A stretch of DNA of 64,000 nucleotides from Sandaracinaceae bacterium (GTDB lineage Bacteria > Myxococcota_A > Polyangia > Polyangiales > Houyiibacteriaceae), in NCBI GenBank assembly GCA_020633075.1, contig JACKEI010000001.1:310001-374000 (forward strand), in the 5' to 3' direction. The position numbers and the translations under genes were made by a program. Each line of letters opens with the position of its first letter. The stretch's first letter is position 1. The notes under the pieces were generated by a model. That model did not search any database, had not been told where the DNA came from, and was given only the letters and a program-made list of their open reading frames with translations. Shown here piece by piece: positions 7,548 to 16,631 of the stretch.

Positions 7548-8617
7548 GCTGGACCAACGTCAATCAGCGCTCGTGGACGGACCACCGGCTCATGTCGGTG
7601 CTCATGGAGCTGACCTACGCCTGCAACCTCGACTGCGAGTTCTGTTACAACGACCTCGGCCTCGCAGGCGAGCCGCTGACGCTTGCCGAGTACTACACCC
7701 TGCTCGACGAGCTCGCGGACATGGGCGTGCTCAACATCACGTTCACTGGCGGCGAGCCGCTGGCCAACAAGGACTTCTTCGCCATTGCGGGGCGCGCCCG
7801 GGATCTCGGCTTCGTCATCCGCATCAAGTCCAACGGGCACGCGCTGCGCGGCGCGGTCGCCAAGCGTCTGCGCGAGGAGGTGGACCCCTACATCGTAGAG
7901 GTGAGCCTGCACGGGTCGACCGCGGACGTGCACGACCGCCAGACGCGGGTGCCGGGCAGCTTTGACCGGCTACTCTCCAATTTGGCCGAGCTGCGCGCGC
8001 TGGGCATCCGCATCAAGGTCAACAGCACGCTCACCCGCTACAACGAGGGTCAGCTCGAGGGCATGTACCACATCTGCGACGACCTCGGCGCCAAGCTGCA
8101 GATCGACCCGGAGGTCAAGCCGCGCGACGACGGGGACCGGACCCCGGTGGCGCTCATGGCCAGCGAGGCGGGCCGGCAGCGGCTCAACGAGCTCCACAAA
8201 GAGCGCGCGATGGCGGCCGCTCGCGCCGAGGGGTCCAGCGACCAATTCGACTTGCGCGAGGTCGCCGTGGCGCTTCGGGAGCAGCGCGTCGGGTCGGACA
8301 AGCACTGCGCCGCGGGTGCCGCGCACCTCGCCATCGATCCGGTCGGGGGCATTCTCCCGTGCGTTCAGTGGCGTGTGACCGTGGGCAACGTCCGCGAGGG
8401 GCTGCGGCACGTCTTCGAGCAGCGCGCGGCGCTCGCTGAGGTCCGCGACACCACGCGCGCCGTGAAGCGCATGGTTGACGGCCTCGGCGACGCGGGGCAA
8501 ATCATGAACTTCTGTCCGGGCGCGGCGCACACCTATTCTGGTGACCCGCTGTCGCTCTATGCTCCCGCCACTGAGCGACTGGCGGTAGCCAAGCGCCACT
8601 TTCTTCCTGTACTATGA
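7544..8617 (+). CDS. Radical SAM peptide-modifying enzyme with SPASM-like C-terminus
   Basis: 357 residues from a TTG start that overlaps the pqqD-like stop (TTGA). The iron-sulfur motif is CNLDCEFC (Cys27, Cys31, Cys34). GGEP follows at 69-72, and the (beta/alpha)6 core runs to about 220. Cys255, Cys273 and Cys324 form a SPASM-like auxiliary cluster region (HCAAG, LPC, FCPG). With a PqqD protein upstream and a Cys-containing precursor ten bases downstream, it most likely installs thioether, C-C or epimer modifications in that peptide. The exact chemistry cannot be told from sequence. The protein resembles the maturases of the PqqE/AlbA/SkfB type. Confidence 0.92.
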   Translation: MSWTNVNQRSWTDHRLMSVLMELTYACNLDCEFCYNDLGLAGEPLTLAEYYTLLDELADMGVLNITFTGGEPLANKDFFAIAGRARDLGFVIRIKSNGHALRGAVAKRLREEVDPYIVEVSLHGSTADVHDRQTRVPGSFDRLLSNLAELRALGIRIKVNSTLTRYNEGQLEGMYHICDDLGAKLQIDPEVKPRDDGDRTPVALMASEAGRQRLNELHKERAMAAARAEGSSDQFDLREVAVALREQRVGSDKHCAAGAAHLAIDPVGGILPCVQWRVTVGNVREGLRHVFEQRAALAEVRDTTRAVKRMVDGLGDAGQIMNFCPGAAHTYSGDPLSLYAPATERLAVAKRHFLPVL

Positions 8618-8627
8618 GGGCGACACC

Positions 8628-8801
8628 ATGACCAACCCCACCGACCACACCGCCGAAGACGACCGTCAGGAGCGCGAAACCTACGAGTGCCCCTCCATCC
8701 TCTACCGTGAGCCCCTGGAGGCCGTGGCGGCGGTCTGTCAGCCGGCGAGCCCGGCAAAGGCCATCGAGTTGGCCTGCCCGATGGGGCCAATCAAGTCCTG
8801 A
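8628..8801 (+). CDS. Candidate RiPP precursor peptide
   Basis: A 57-residue open frame starting ATG ten bases after the radical SAM stop, with GAGGG as ribosome binding site. The N-terminal 18 residues are acidic and polar. Then comes YECPSIL (19-25), which matches the YxxPxL/I motif that recognition elements bind in lasso and related leaders. REPLEAVAAVC (27-37) follows, then a C-terminal segment with Cys50 and a short basic end. Cys21, Cys37 and Cys50 are the only cysteines. I infer that the core is roughly residues 37-57 and is the substrate of the four upstream proteins. Processing site and product are unknown. It has no other recognisable function. Confidence 0.72.
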   Translation: MTNPTDHTAEDDRQERETYECPSILYREPLEAVAAVCQPASPAKAIELACPMGPIKS

Positions 8802-8863
8802 CCGAGGCCGACCCGCGGGTGGGGGCGCGGGTTTCCTTCATCACCGGCTCCGGGGGGGGTCCC

Positions 8864-9229
8864 GTGAACGATCTAGCTGACATCATCGAACGATTCTGGT
8901 CGCTGACACATGATCGCATCCCGGTGGGGCGGGCGGCGATTGCGCAGCTGCGGTCGGGGCATCCCGCGGAGATTTTCGCGTTGAAAGACGTGGTCCACGG
9001 AATCAAGGGCGAGGCTCAGCTCCTGCGCCTCCGCTCGTGCGCCACGCTCATGGAAGCCGCCGACAAGCTGACCAACGTGCTGATCGACGCACCGCACACG
9101 CCCGAAGCGTGTGCTGCCCTGGAGGCCTCGTTCGTGAAGCTGGAGCGGATGGTCACCGAGCGCACTGGGGTTCCCATCGACGCCGAGGTCGCCGAGCTCG
9201 AGCGTGTCCGCGGCTTGCTGCGACCGTGA
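8864..9229 (+). CDS. Hpt (histidine phosphotransfer) domain protein
   Basis: 121 residues, essentially one Hpt four-helix domain. The phospho-accepting His is His45 in VVHGIKGEAQLL (HxxKG motif). It should relay phosphoryl groups between a hybrid kinase and a receiver. The GTG start at 8864 follows a G-rich run. A GTG in frame at 8819 is an alternative that would add 15 residues. It overlaps the following receiver gene (GTGA), so Hpt and receiver are co-translated. No histidine kinase is adjacent. A link to the peptide operon just upstream is possible but unproven. Confidence 0.8.
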   Translation: MNDLADIIERFWSLTHDRIPVGRAAIAQLRSGHPAEIFALKDVVHGIKGEAQLLRLRSCATLMEAADKLTNVLIDAPHTPEACAALEASFVKLERMVTERTGVPIDAEVAELERVRGLLRP

Positions 9230-9609
9230 GTACGCGGCGGCACCGCTGTGCTGTGGTGGATGACTCGCCCGTCGTGCTCGACCTGCTGCGCATCCTGCTC
9301 ACCGCGGCGGGCTGGGACGTTGCGACGTACTCCGAGGTTGCCGCGCTGGAGCTCCGGCTCCGAGCGTGGTGTCCCGACGTCATCCTATTGGACGTGGGGA
9401 TGCCTGGCGTAGGTCTGGAGGGCCTGCGTCAGCGGGTGGTCCTGCTGCATGTGGCGACTGGCGCCAAGGTCCTTCTCCACTCGGCGCGTGACGCGGCCGA
9501 GCTCGCGCAGCTCGCGCAGCGCTCTGGTGCGGATGGCGCGGTGCCGAAGTCTGGTGACCCCACCGCCCTCTTGAGGCTGTTGCAGCGCTGCGTGGGCGAA
9601 GCGACCTGA
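9226..9609 (+). CDS. Stand-alone response regulator receiver (CheY-like)
   Basis: 127 residues made of a single receiver domain. The acidic pocket is VVDDS (Asp12, Asp13), the phosphorylation site is Asp56 in ILLDVGMP, and the conserved Lys is Lys108 in AVPKSG. There is no output domain, so it should work by protein contact or as a relay with the Hpt protein encoded just before it. The GTG start overlaps the hpt stop. A strong hairpin follows the gene, which probably ends the transcript. Confidence 0.85.
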   Translation: MSTRRHRCAVVDDSPVVLDLLRILLTAAGWDVATYSEVAALELRLRAWCPDVILLDVGMPGVGLEGLRQRVVLLHVATGAKVLLHSARDAAELAQLAQRSGADGAVPKSGDPTALLRLLQRCVGEAT

Positions 9610-9614
9610 CCGGA

Positions 9615-9646
9615 GACGCTTCCGGCGCCACCAACGAGGAAGCGTC
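9615..9646 (+). terminator. Hairpin after the receiver gene
   Basis: A perfect 9-bp stem, GACGCTTCC with GGAAGCGTC, closes a 14-base loop six bases after the stop codon. There is no T-run. It separates the peptide/phosphorelay operon from the RTX gene. Confidence 0.55.
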
Positions 9647-9844
9647 AATAGCGGGTAAGCCCCTTGCCCGCAGTGCCAGGCTGCGCTCTTGGGGCCACCG
9701 CCCTCTCCGCGAAGCACATTCGGCCACCCATGGCCCCGGCCCCATGGGCGTGGTACAACCGCGAGAATCCGGCAGTGGACCGCTTTGGGGTGAATGGTTG
9801 CGCGACTTCGCGCCACCAAGAGACGGGTTCCTTTGGAGGCAGTG

Positions 9845-12800
9845 ATGAGCGCCAGCAAATTCCGATTCTTTTCCGTGCTGTTGGGGGTGGCGGCTTGTTC
9901 GGTTGCCAGCGCGGCCTCCGCGCAGTGTCCGGTTGGTCCTGCGGGACCGACGCTCGTGGACATCATGCCCCTGGTCACGGCCTGCACGGCGAACGGGTAC
10001 AACGTCATCATCGGGACCTCGGGCGTCGACGCCCTGAATGGCACGGGCGGGGCCGACTGCATCTTCGGGCTCGGCGGAACCAACGTCATCACGGCCAACC
10101 GTGGTGATGACTGCGTCTACGGTGGTCCCGACCAGGACATCATCAGCGGCGGCGCCGGCGCCGACTTCATTTGGGGCGGCGACGGTGACGACGTGATCAA
10201 CGGAAACGGCGGCGCCGACACGATCTTCGGCGACGGTGGCGACGACGTCCTGCGTGGGGACGGCTTAGCGGATACCATCGATGGTGGGTCGGGAAACGAC
10301 ACGATTCTCGGCGGCGCTGGTGTGGACACCCTCCGCGGCGGCCTGGGGAACGACACGATCAACGGCGAAGGCTCAGGCGACATCATCTTCGGTGACGATG
10401 GAGACGACAACCTCTTCGGGGACACAGGCAACGACAACATCTCCGGGGGAAATGGCAACGACACGATCCGTGGTGGCAACGGAGATGACGTGATCGACGG
10501 AGGCGACGGCGACGACCAGCTCTTCGGCGAGGACCAGATCGACACCATCCAAGGCGGCCTCGGCGCGGATACCATTGATGGGGGGTCGGCGGGTGACACC
10601 ATCAACGGCGGCGATGGGAATGACACGCTGCTTGGAGGCACCGGCACGGGCATCGACATCATCAACGGCGACGCTGGCGACGACACGATCCAAGGCGGCG
10701 ATGGCGCGGACATCCTCTCCGGCGGGCTGGGGAACGACACCATCGACGGTGAGGCCGGGAACGACACGATCAACGGCGGCGACGGAGACGACGTGTTGAA
10801 CGGCGGCAACCAGAACGACACGATCCACGGTGACGGTGGTGCGGACCGCATCTTCGGCAACGACGGCGTCGACACGCTCTTTGGCGACGCGGGCACCGAC
10901 CTCATCTTCGGCGGCGCCGGCAACGACATCATCCGGGGCGGCTCGGAGAACGACACCTTGCACGGGGACGATGGCAACGACAACTTGTTTGGCGAAGGGG
11001 GCCGCGACAACTTGTTCGGAGGTGCCGGGCAAGACGGTCTGGACGGGGGGACGGAGAACGACTACTGCAACAGCGGTGTTCAAGTCGACCTGATGAACAA
11101 CACGTCCGTCGGTTCTGGAACCGGCCCCCCCGGGCCAGCAGCGGACGGGGACACCTTCACCGCGTGCGAAGCGCTGCTCACCTACGCGACCATCGGTGCG
11201 GTGGATGCCGTTACGGTGGGCGGTCGCCCCACGCTGCGCTTCACCACGAACACAGAGGCCGGGACTCAGGGCTTCGAGATCTACCGCCGTGAAGGGGACG
11301 CGTTGGTCGCGGTCGGCCCGGCGCTGGTTCCCGCCCTCCTGGGTGCGCCGCAGGGTGGCACCTACTTCGTCGCGGACGGCGGCCTGCGCGTTGGTTCGAC
11401 CTACCACTTCGTGGAAGTGGAAGTGGACGGCGACCGTCATGTCCTCGGAGACTGGACCGTGACCGCGGCTGGCAGCGCAGACGTGTCGCTCGTCGATGGC
11501 CTGGCCGCCGTGCCGCACTCCCCGGTCGCGACAGCCGTCGTCGCGCCCAAGGCGGGCGACGAGCCCGAGGGACCGGCCGTGGCGCTCTACCTCGGCGTGG
11601 ATGAGAGCGGCGTATACCGTGTCACCATGACGCAGGTGGCGGCTGCACTCTCCTTGAGTCTAGCGGACGCGCAGGCGCTCCTGGCCTCGCGTGGGCTCGC
11701 GCTCTCGGTGGAGGGGCAGCCCGTTGCCTGGTGGAGCGAGCCCGGCACCGATGCGCTCTACTTCTACGGCCAGGCGCGCGACAGCATGTACTTGGCTGAC
11801 AACCTCTATCGCCTGGAGCTGGGCGATGGCGTGGTCGTTGGCCAGCGCGACGCCACCGCGGTCAGTGGTGGCGAGGGTGCGACCTCGGACCAAGAGGTCC
11901 GCGCAGAGCGCGACGTCGCCGCAGTGACGGTGATGAACCCGGACGCGAACCGCGACTTCTGGTTCTGGCAGGGCGTGGCGAGGGGCGTGAGCGCCGATTT
12001 CCCCGTCTCGCTCCGAGCCCCCACGGGCACCGGCAGGGCGCAGCTGACGTTCGAGCTGCACGGCGCGTCCACGCGGGCGGGCGTCACGGATGAGCACCAG
12101 GCCAACGTACTCATCAACGGTACCTTGGTCGGCTCGTTTGCCTTCGAGGGCATGGTCCCGCGCGTCATCACGGTGGACGTGGACGCCGCTCTGCTCGTCG
12201 ACGGCACCAACACGGTGCGGCTGACGGGTACGGGCGCCGCGCACAGTGTCATCTGGGTGGACGCGGTCAGCGCCCGCTACACGCGCAGCCTGGCTGACGT
12301 GGGCGGCGCGGTGAGCTTCTCGGCCGTGAGCGCGGGGGCCATCCTGCTCGAAGGCGTCAGCGCGAACGACGTCCGCGTGTTGGATGTCAGCAACCCACGC
12401 GCGCCCACCCTGCTGCAAGGGCTCGACGTCGTGGACGAGGGTGGCAGCTTCTCCGTCCGCCTCGCGGGCGAGGCCGCCGCACGCTACGTCGCCGTCACGG
12501 GCGAGGGCGTTCGCGTCCCGCGCCTGGTGCGCGACTACCCGTCGGACCTGCGGAACGCGCAGGGCGCCGAGTACGTGGTGATCGCCCCCCGTGCGCTCTT
12601 CTCGGGTGCACGCGCTCTTGCGGACTACCGCAACGCGCAGGGGCTCACGTCCACCTTGGTGGATGTGACCGACATCTATGACGAGTTCGCTTACGGCACG
12701 CCTGACCCGCACGCCATTCGCGACTTCCTCCACTACGCCACGGAGCACTGGGCAACGCCGCCGCGCTACGTGGTGCTGGCGGGCGCAGGAACGCTGGACT

Positions 12801-13852
12801 ACATGAACGTGAGCGGGCTCAACGGCAATCTGGTGCCGGCGTTGATGGTCAACACCGCCAACGGTCTCTACGCGAGTGACACGGCGTTCGCCGACTTCAA
12901 CGACGACGGTCGCCCGGAGCTGCTGCTGGGTCGTCTGCCCGTCACCAACAACGACGCGCTCGAGGCGTTCGTAGACAGGCTCGCGACCTACGAGGAAGGC
13001 CTCCCGGGCCAGACGGACCGGACCTTGTTCCTCGCAGACGGGTCTGACAGCACCTTCGATGCGGCGACTGACGCCCTGACGTCCTTGGTGAACGCTCTCT
13101 CTGACGCTGGCCTGGTGGAGCAGCTGTACCGCTCCAACATGACCCTGGATCTGGCGCGCACCCGCCTCTTTGCTGCGCTCGAGGAGGGTGTGTTCTGGGT
13201 CAACTACACCGGCCATGGCGCCCTGAACTCGCTCGCGAGTGACGGACTCCTCACGGCCGCGGACGTCCCGACCCTCACGGCGGCTGAGCTGCCGATCTTC
13301 ACCACCATGACGTGCACCACGTCTCGCTTCGAGCTGGCCGGGTTCGAGAGCCTGGGCGAGGCGCTGAGCAACTCCAACGTGGCCATCGGCGTCTGGGGAG
13401 CGTCGGGCTTGAGCGCCGAAGAGCAAGCACAGCCCATGCTCCAGGGCTTCACGCGCGGCCTCTACGGAGACGCGCGGACGTTGGGTGAGGCCATCGACGG
13501 GGCATACGAGGTGTTGGCGGCGCGTCCCGGGGGCACACGGGACATGTTTGCCATCTACAACCTGCTTGGTGACCCGGCGACGCGACTCAAGGACCGCCAC
13601 GAGCAGGACATCATCACCCCCCCGACGGAAGACGCAGGCGTACCCGCGGCAGACGCTGGCAGCGGCCGTCCGCTGCCTCCCGCGGGCGACGCAGGTGTGA
13701 CCGTGGATCTCGGCGGCGGCCAGGCTCCGGCGACGGGTGGCGGCATGGGTGGCGGCGCGTGCGCAGCGTCCGGCCAGCCGGGGCAGGGCGCTTCACTGTA
13801 CCTCCTGGTGCTCGCGTTGGTGGGCCTCCGCGCCCGCCGTCGGGTCGGCTGA
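9845..13852 (+). CDS. Secreted RTX-repeat, gingipain-type (C25) peptidase with MYXO-CTERM tail
   Basis: 1335 residues. A signal peptide (1-27, ending ASAQ) is followed by about 350 residues of glycine/aspartate RTX nonapeptide repeats, which bind calcium and fold outside the cell. Next comes a beta-rich region (about 410-880) with FnIII-like and C25-associated segments. The C25 cysteine peptidase domain (about 895-1240) has His1124 in NYTGHG and Cys1157 in MTCTT. The 33-residue spacing equals that of the gingipain catalytic pair. A Pro/Asp linker leads to GGGACA (Cys1306), a hydrophobic stretch and RARRR, a MYXO-CTERM-type surface-sorting tail. The ATG at 9845 has a perfect GGAGGC site; an upstream GTG in frame lacks one. 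Probable surface-bound protease or adhesin. Confidence 0.86.
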   Translation: MSASKFRFFSVLLGVAACSVASAASAQCPVGPAGPTLVDIMPLVTACTANGYNVIIGTSGVDALNGTGGADCIFGLGGTNVITANRGDDCVYGGPDQDIISGGAGADFIWGGDGDDVINGNGGADTIFGDGGDDVLRGDGLADTIDGGSGNDTILGGAGVDTLRGGLGNDTINGEGSGDIIFGDDGDDNLFGDTGNDNISGGNGNDTIRGGNGDDVIDGGDGDDQLFGEDQIDTIQGGLGADTIDGGSAGDTINGGDGNDTLLGGTGTGIDIINGDAGDDTIQGGDGADILSGGLGNDTIDGEAGNDTINGGDGDDVLNGGNQNDTIHGDGGADRIFGNDGVDTLFGDAGTDLIFGGAGNDIIRGGSENDTLHGDDGNDNLFGEGGRDNLFGGAGQDGLDGGTENDYCNSGVQVDLMNNTSVGSGTGPPGPAADGDTFTACEALLTYATIGAVDAVTVGGRPTLRFTTNTEAGTQGFEIYRREGDALVAVGPALVPALLGAPQGGTYFVADGGLRVGSTYHFVEVEVDGDRHVLGDWTVTAAGSADVSLVDGLAAVPHSPVATAVVAPKAGDEPEGPAVALYLGVDESGVYRVTMTQVAAALSLSLADAQALLASRGLALSVEGQPVAWWSEPGTDALYFYGQARDSMYLADNLYRLELGDGVVVGQRDATAVSGGEGATSDQEVRAERDVAAVTVMNPDANRDFWFWQGVARGVSADFPVSLRAPTGTGRAQLTFELHGASTRAGVTDEHQANVLINGTLVGSFAFEGMVPRVITVDVDAALLVDGTNTVRLTGTGAAHSVIWVDAVSARYTRSLADVGGAVSFSAVSAGAILLEGVSANDVRVLDVSNPRAPTLLQGLDVVDEGGSFSVRLAGEAAARYVAVTGEGVRVPRLVRDYPSDLRNAQGAEYVVIAPRALFSGARALADYRNAQGLTSTLVDVTDIYDEFAYGTPDPHAIRDFLHYATEHWATPPRYVVLAGAGTLDYMNVSGLNGNLVPALMVNTANGLYASDTAFADFNDDGRPELLLGRLPVTNNDALEAFVDRLATYEEGLPGQTDRTLFLADGSDSTFDAATDALTSLVNALSDAGLVEQLYRSNMTLDLARTRLFAALEEGVFWVNYTGHGALNSLASDGLLTAADVPTLTAAELPIFTTMTCTTSRFELAGFESLGEALSNSNVAIGVWGASGLSAEEQAQPMLQGFTRGLYGDARTLGEAIDGAYEVLAARPGGTRDMFAIYNLLGDPATRLKDRHEQDIITPPTEDAGVPAADAGSGRPLPPAGDAGVTVDLGGGQAPATGGGMGGGACAASGQPGQGASLYLLVLALVGLRARRRVG
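10066..11066 (+). repeat. In-frame RTX (GGxGxDxxx) repeat tract
   Basis: Tandem 27-base units encoding variants of GGxGNDTIxGG run through about 1 kb inside the RTX/C25 gene. The DNA repeats are imperfect and coding, not CRISPR-like. Confidence 0.9.
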
Positions 13853-13885
13853 GCGCTTCCGGCCGTCGAGAGGGAGGCGGTGGGC

Positions 13886-16279
13886 TCAGGGGCCGACGAT
13901 GGTCTCGGTGCTCACCGCCGCCGCGACGACGTCGGCCTCGCAGAAGGGGAACTCGTTCCACTGGCCCATGCTGTAGACCCGCGTCTGGTCCGCGTAGTGC
14001 GGAGACGCCGGGTCGGTGGACTGGCTGTAGGTCAGCATGGTGTAGGCGCGCGGGCAGGGGTCGCCGTCGTCCCACGTGACCGCCTGCATGTGGCTGTTGC
14101 CGTGGCGGATGCGGCTGTAGCCCTCGCCGTCGACCAGGGAGGACGTCGTCACGGAGAAGCCCAACGAATCCAGCATGCCTGGGATGGGGATGCGTTCGCT
14201 GCCCACCACGCGGAACTGAACCTCCGAGTACATGCGGTCGAGCGGGATGCTGGCCGCGTCCAGACGCGCTGTGGCGGCTACGATGGCGCTCCGGATTCCG
14301 TCGGCCACGGCCACGTCGTCGGTGGCCACGTCGCGCGGGGTGCCCACGGGGTCGTTCGCGTCGAAGGGCGTGGCGTACAGGTTGCGGACGTTGCGTACGC
14401 GCTCGTAGACCTCACGGAAGAGGTGCGCACCCTGGCTGCTGGGCAGGAAGCGCCGGTCCCACGCGGAGAGGACCGCGCAGGCGGCCTCGGGGCGCGTCAC
14501 GTCGCTGGTGAAGCTCGACCAGTCCGAGGTCCCGGCGCACACCGTGAGGATTCCCTCCATGGTCAGCTCTGCCGCGTACGAGCGCCCGTCGAAGATGGTG
14601 GCCATCAGGTCCTCCACGACGAAGCCGGCGGGGCCGAGGCCGTCCGTCCCGGCCAGCCGCTCCTCGGCCTGTGCAAACGCTTGGCGGGTACGCACAGACT
14701 GCTGGTAGCGCTCGAAGCCGGAGAACGGGCTGAAGCCCTCGAGCAGCTCGCGGGGGTTGCTGAGCCAGAACGAGTCGTTGGCGTTGGCCACGTAGTCCGT
14801 GGTGCGCAGGTGGGGGAGGTCTTCGTAGGCCTGAATCCCATCGGGGGCGCCGCGGGTGCTGCCCCACTCGCACGCGGAGCGCGAACCGTCGAGGCTCGGA
14901 AAGGTCTGCATCGAGAGCAGCCGCGCGATGGGCGTCTGACTGCAGTCCTCGAAGCGCTCGTCCGTGATGTTGGGGATGGTGGTGATGTCGCCGTAGTAGG
15001 CCTGCCCGTCTCGGCTGGCGGCGATGGTGTTCACCCACGGGATGCCGAGGAACGCGAGGGCCTCTTCGAAGGCGTCCATGTCTTCGGCCTGGCCCATGCG
15101 CACCCACTGCTCCACCAGGCGGTCGTTCTCCATGTTGGCGTCGCGGAACGTGATGGCCGAGCGCGCCAGGGTGGGCCAACCGCCCACGATGCTGGAGATG
15201 GCGGAGAGGTCCACGATGGGGCCGAAGTGGCTCGTGTACAGCGTGAGCTCGCGCGTCTCGAGCGACCCGTCCGCGAGCATGACCTCCAACTCTACGGGGT
15301 GCGCCTCGATCTGCCGTCGCTCTCCGTCATAGATGTAGACCATGGGGTCTTCGGGATCGAGCGTCAGCTCGTAGAACGCGAAGTGACGGGACGCGGCCAC
15401 GGTGTGGCTCCACGCGACGTTCTCGTTGAAGCCGATGTTGATGACCGGCACGCCCTGCAGCGACGCACCAGCCACGTCGTACACACCGGGGATCGTGAGG
15501 TGCGCCTGGTAGAAGCGCTCGGTCCCGCTCCACGGGAAGTGCGGGTTCCCCAGCAGCAGCCCGGCGCCGGTCCGCGAGCTGTCCGAGCCGACGGCGTAAG
15601 CGTTCGAGCCCATCTCCGACGGAGGCGTGAAGCCCATCGCCACGGGCGTCAGCTCAGGGACCCGGCCGGGCAGCTGTGGCGGTCCGTCGATGCGCGCCAG
15701 CGTGCTCTCGGGTGGGTGAGCGGCGGCGATCAGCGGCGCGAGCTGCCCCGTGGTGGCCCGTAGACCCAGCTTTCGGTAGACCTTGGCGAGGTCCAGCTCC
15801 GTGATCTCGCGCACCCAGGGCTCGTCGCGGCAGCCCTCGTCCCCCTGCGCCAAGCCCTCGACGCCCACCTCGCGCAGGTGGCGGTTCATGCCCGCTGCGT
15901 AGCCACGCACGGCGGAGCGCGCCCACCCGGGGAGGGGTCCCAGGAACTCCCGGCGCGCGAGCTCGTCCGTGTTGTAGAAGCGGTACACCAGGTCTTCGGC
16001 CAGGCTGCCGCCCGACTCACCCCACCAGCGTGTGGTCGCTCCCTCGGAGCGGATCACCTCGCGCATCAAGACGCAGTAGTTGTCCTGCGCGTACGCGTAG
16101 CCGTAGCCGTAGCCCAAGCCGCCGAAGTCCTCGGCCAGGATGTGCGGCACGCCATAGGCGGTGCGGATGATACGCGCTTCGTAGTGCTCCGCGTCGCTCC
16201 CACACGACGACGCGACGGCCGCCGTGAGGAACAAGCAGAAGAGGGGTACGGGGAGGCGGTGCGTGGCGAATAGGGTCAT
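13886..16279 (-). CDS. Penicillin amidase (S45) family acylase, lipoprotein-like
   Basis: 797 residues of the Ntn-hydrolase S45 family (penicillin, aculeacin, AHL acylases). The N-terminal signal ends near Cys27 (AVASSC), a weak lipobox, so it may be lipid-anchored in the periplasm. The alpha chain is about 28-225. The autocatalytic nucleophile is the Ser in EMGSNAYAVG (Ser226 counting from a GTG one codon upstream), and the beta chain runs to the C-terminus. These enzymes cleave amide bonds such as beta-lactam side chains, cyclic lipopeptide acyl groups or acyl-homoserine lactones. The substrate here is unknown. The gene is convergent with the RTX gene. TACACA seven bases before the ATG is a near-match to the local -10 pattern. 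Confidence 0.88.
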   Translation of the reverse strand: MTLFATHRLPVPLFCLFLTAAVASSCGSDAEHYEARIIRTAYGVPHILAEDFGGLGYGYGYAYAQDNYCVLMREVIRSEGATTRWWGESGGSLAEDLVYRFYNTDELARREFLGPLPGWARSAVRGYAAGMNRHLREVGVEGLAQGDEGCRDEPWVREITELDLAKVYRKLGLRATTGQLAPLIAAAHPPESTLARIDGPPQLPGRVPELTPVAMGFTPPSEMGSNAYAVGSDSSRTGAGLLLGNPHFPWSGTERFYQAHLTIPGVYDVAGASLQGVPVINIGFNENVAWSHTVAASRHFAFYELTLDPEDPMVYIYDGERRQIEAHPVELEVMLADGSLETRELTLYTSHFGPIVDLSAISSIVGGWPTLARSAITFRDANMENDRLVEQWVRMGQAEDMDAFEEALAFLGIPWVNTIAASRDGQAYYGDITTIPNITDERFEDCSQTPIARLLSMQTFPSLDGSRSACEWGSTRGAPDGIQAYEDLPHLRTTDYVANANDSFWLSNPRELLEGFSPFSGFERYQQSVRTRQAFAQAEERLAGTDGLGPAGFVVEDLMATIFDGRSYAAELTMEGILTVCAGTSDWSSFTSDVTRPEAACAVLSAWDRRFLPSSQGAHLFREVYERVRNVRNLYATPFDANDPVGTPRDVATDDVAVADGIRSAIVAATARLDAASIPLDRMYSEVQFRVVGSERIPIPGMLDSLGFSVTTSSLVDGEGYSRIRHGNSHMQAVTWDDGDPCPRAYTMLTYSQSTDPASPHYADQTRVYSMGQWNEFPFCEADVVAAAVSTETIVGP

Positions 16280-16337
16280 CACCCCGTGTGTAGCACGCGC
16301 CTCTGTGCGTGTTGGTGTGCGCGTTGCTGTGCGCTCG

Positions 16338-16631
16338 TCAGTAGGCGCTCATGCCGCCCACATCGACGACTTCGTAGCCCGCCTTCGAGAGGATCTCGGC
16401 GGCGGCGCAGCTGCGGCCCCCGCTGCGGCAGTAGACCACCACGGGGCGTGACGGGGGGCCCAGCTCCGACACCCTCTTGCCCAGCTCCTGGACCGGGATG
16501 TTGAGCGCGCCTTCGATGTGCCCGCCGCTGTACTCGACGGGTGTGCGGACATCCAAGAGCAGCGCACCTCGAGCGACGAGCTGGCGAGCGTGATCGTTTT
16601 TCTGCGCCGGAGCACGGGAGAACCAAGACAT
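16338..16631 (-). CDS. Single-domain rhodanese-like sulfurtransferase
   Basis: 97 residues forming one rhodanese domain: LLLDVRTPVEYSGGHIEGALNIP, then the active-site loop CRSGGRS with Cys68. Such proteins carry persulfide sulfur for detoxification or sulfur trafficking. The start has a good AAAGGA ribosome site. The gene lies 95 bases after an ECF sigma gene. The intervening DNA holds a 32-bp box also present in front of the TolC-MFP-RND operon, so the same sigma factor may drive both. Confidence 0.92.
   Translation of the reverse strand: MSWFSRAPAQKNDHARQLVARGALLLDVRTPVEYSGGHIEGALNIPVQELGKRVSELGPPSRPVVVYCRSGGRSCAAAEILSKAGYEVVDVGGMSAY

Noticed and set aside
5823..8801. Lasso-peptide biosynthesis
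   Set aside because: No asparagine-synthetase-like cyclase or transglutaminase-like protease is present; a radical SAM enzyme is present instead.
10066..11066. Short tandem DNA repeats as a possible CRISPR array
   Set aside because: Repeats are 27-base coding units without spacers and encode RTX nonapeptides.
11660..13600. A 646-codon open frame on the minus strand, opposite the RTX/C25 gene
   Set aside because: The plus strand has a signal peptide, catalytic residues and a sorting tail; the antisense product is Arg/Val/His-rich filler.
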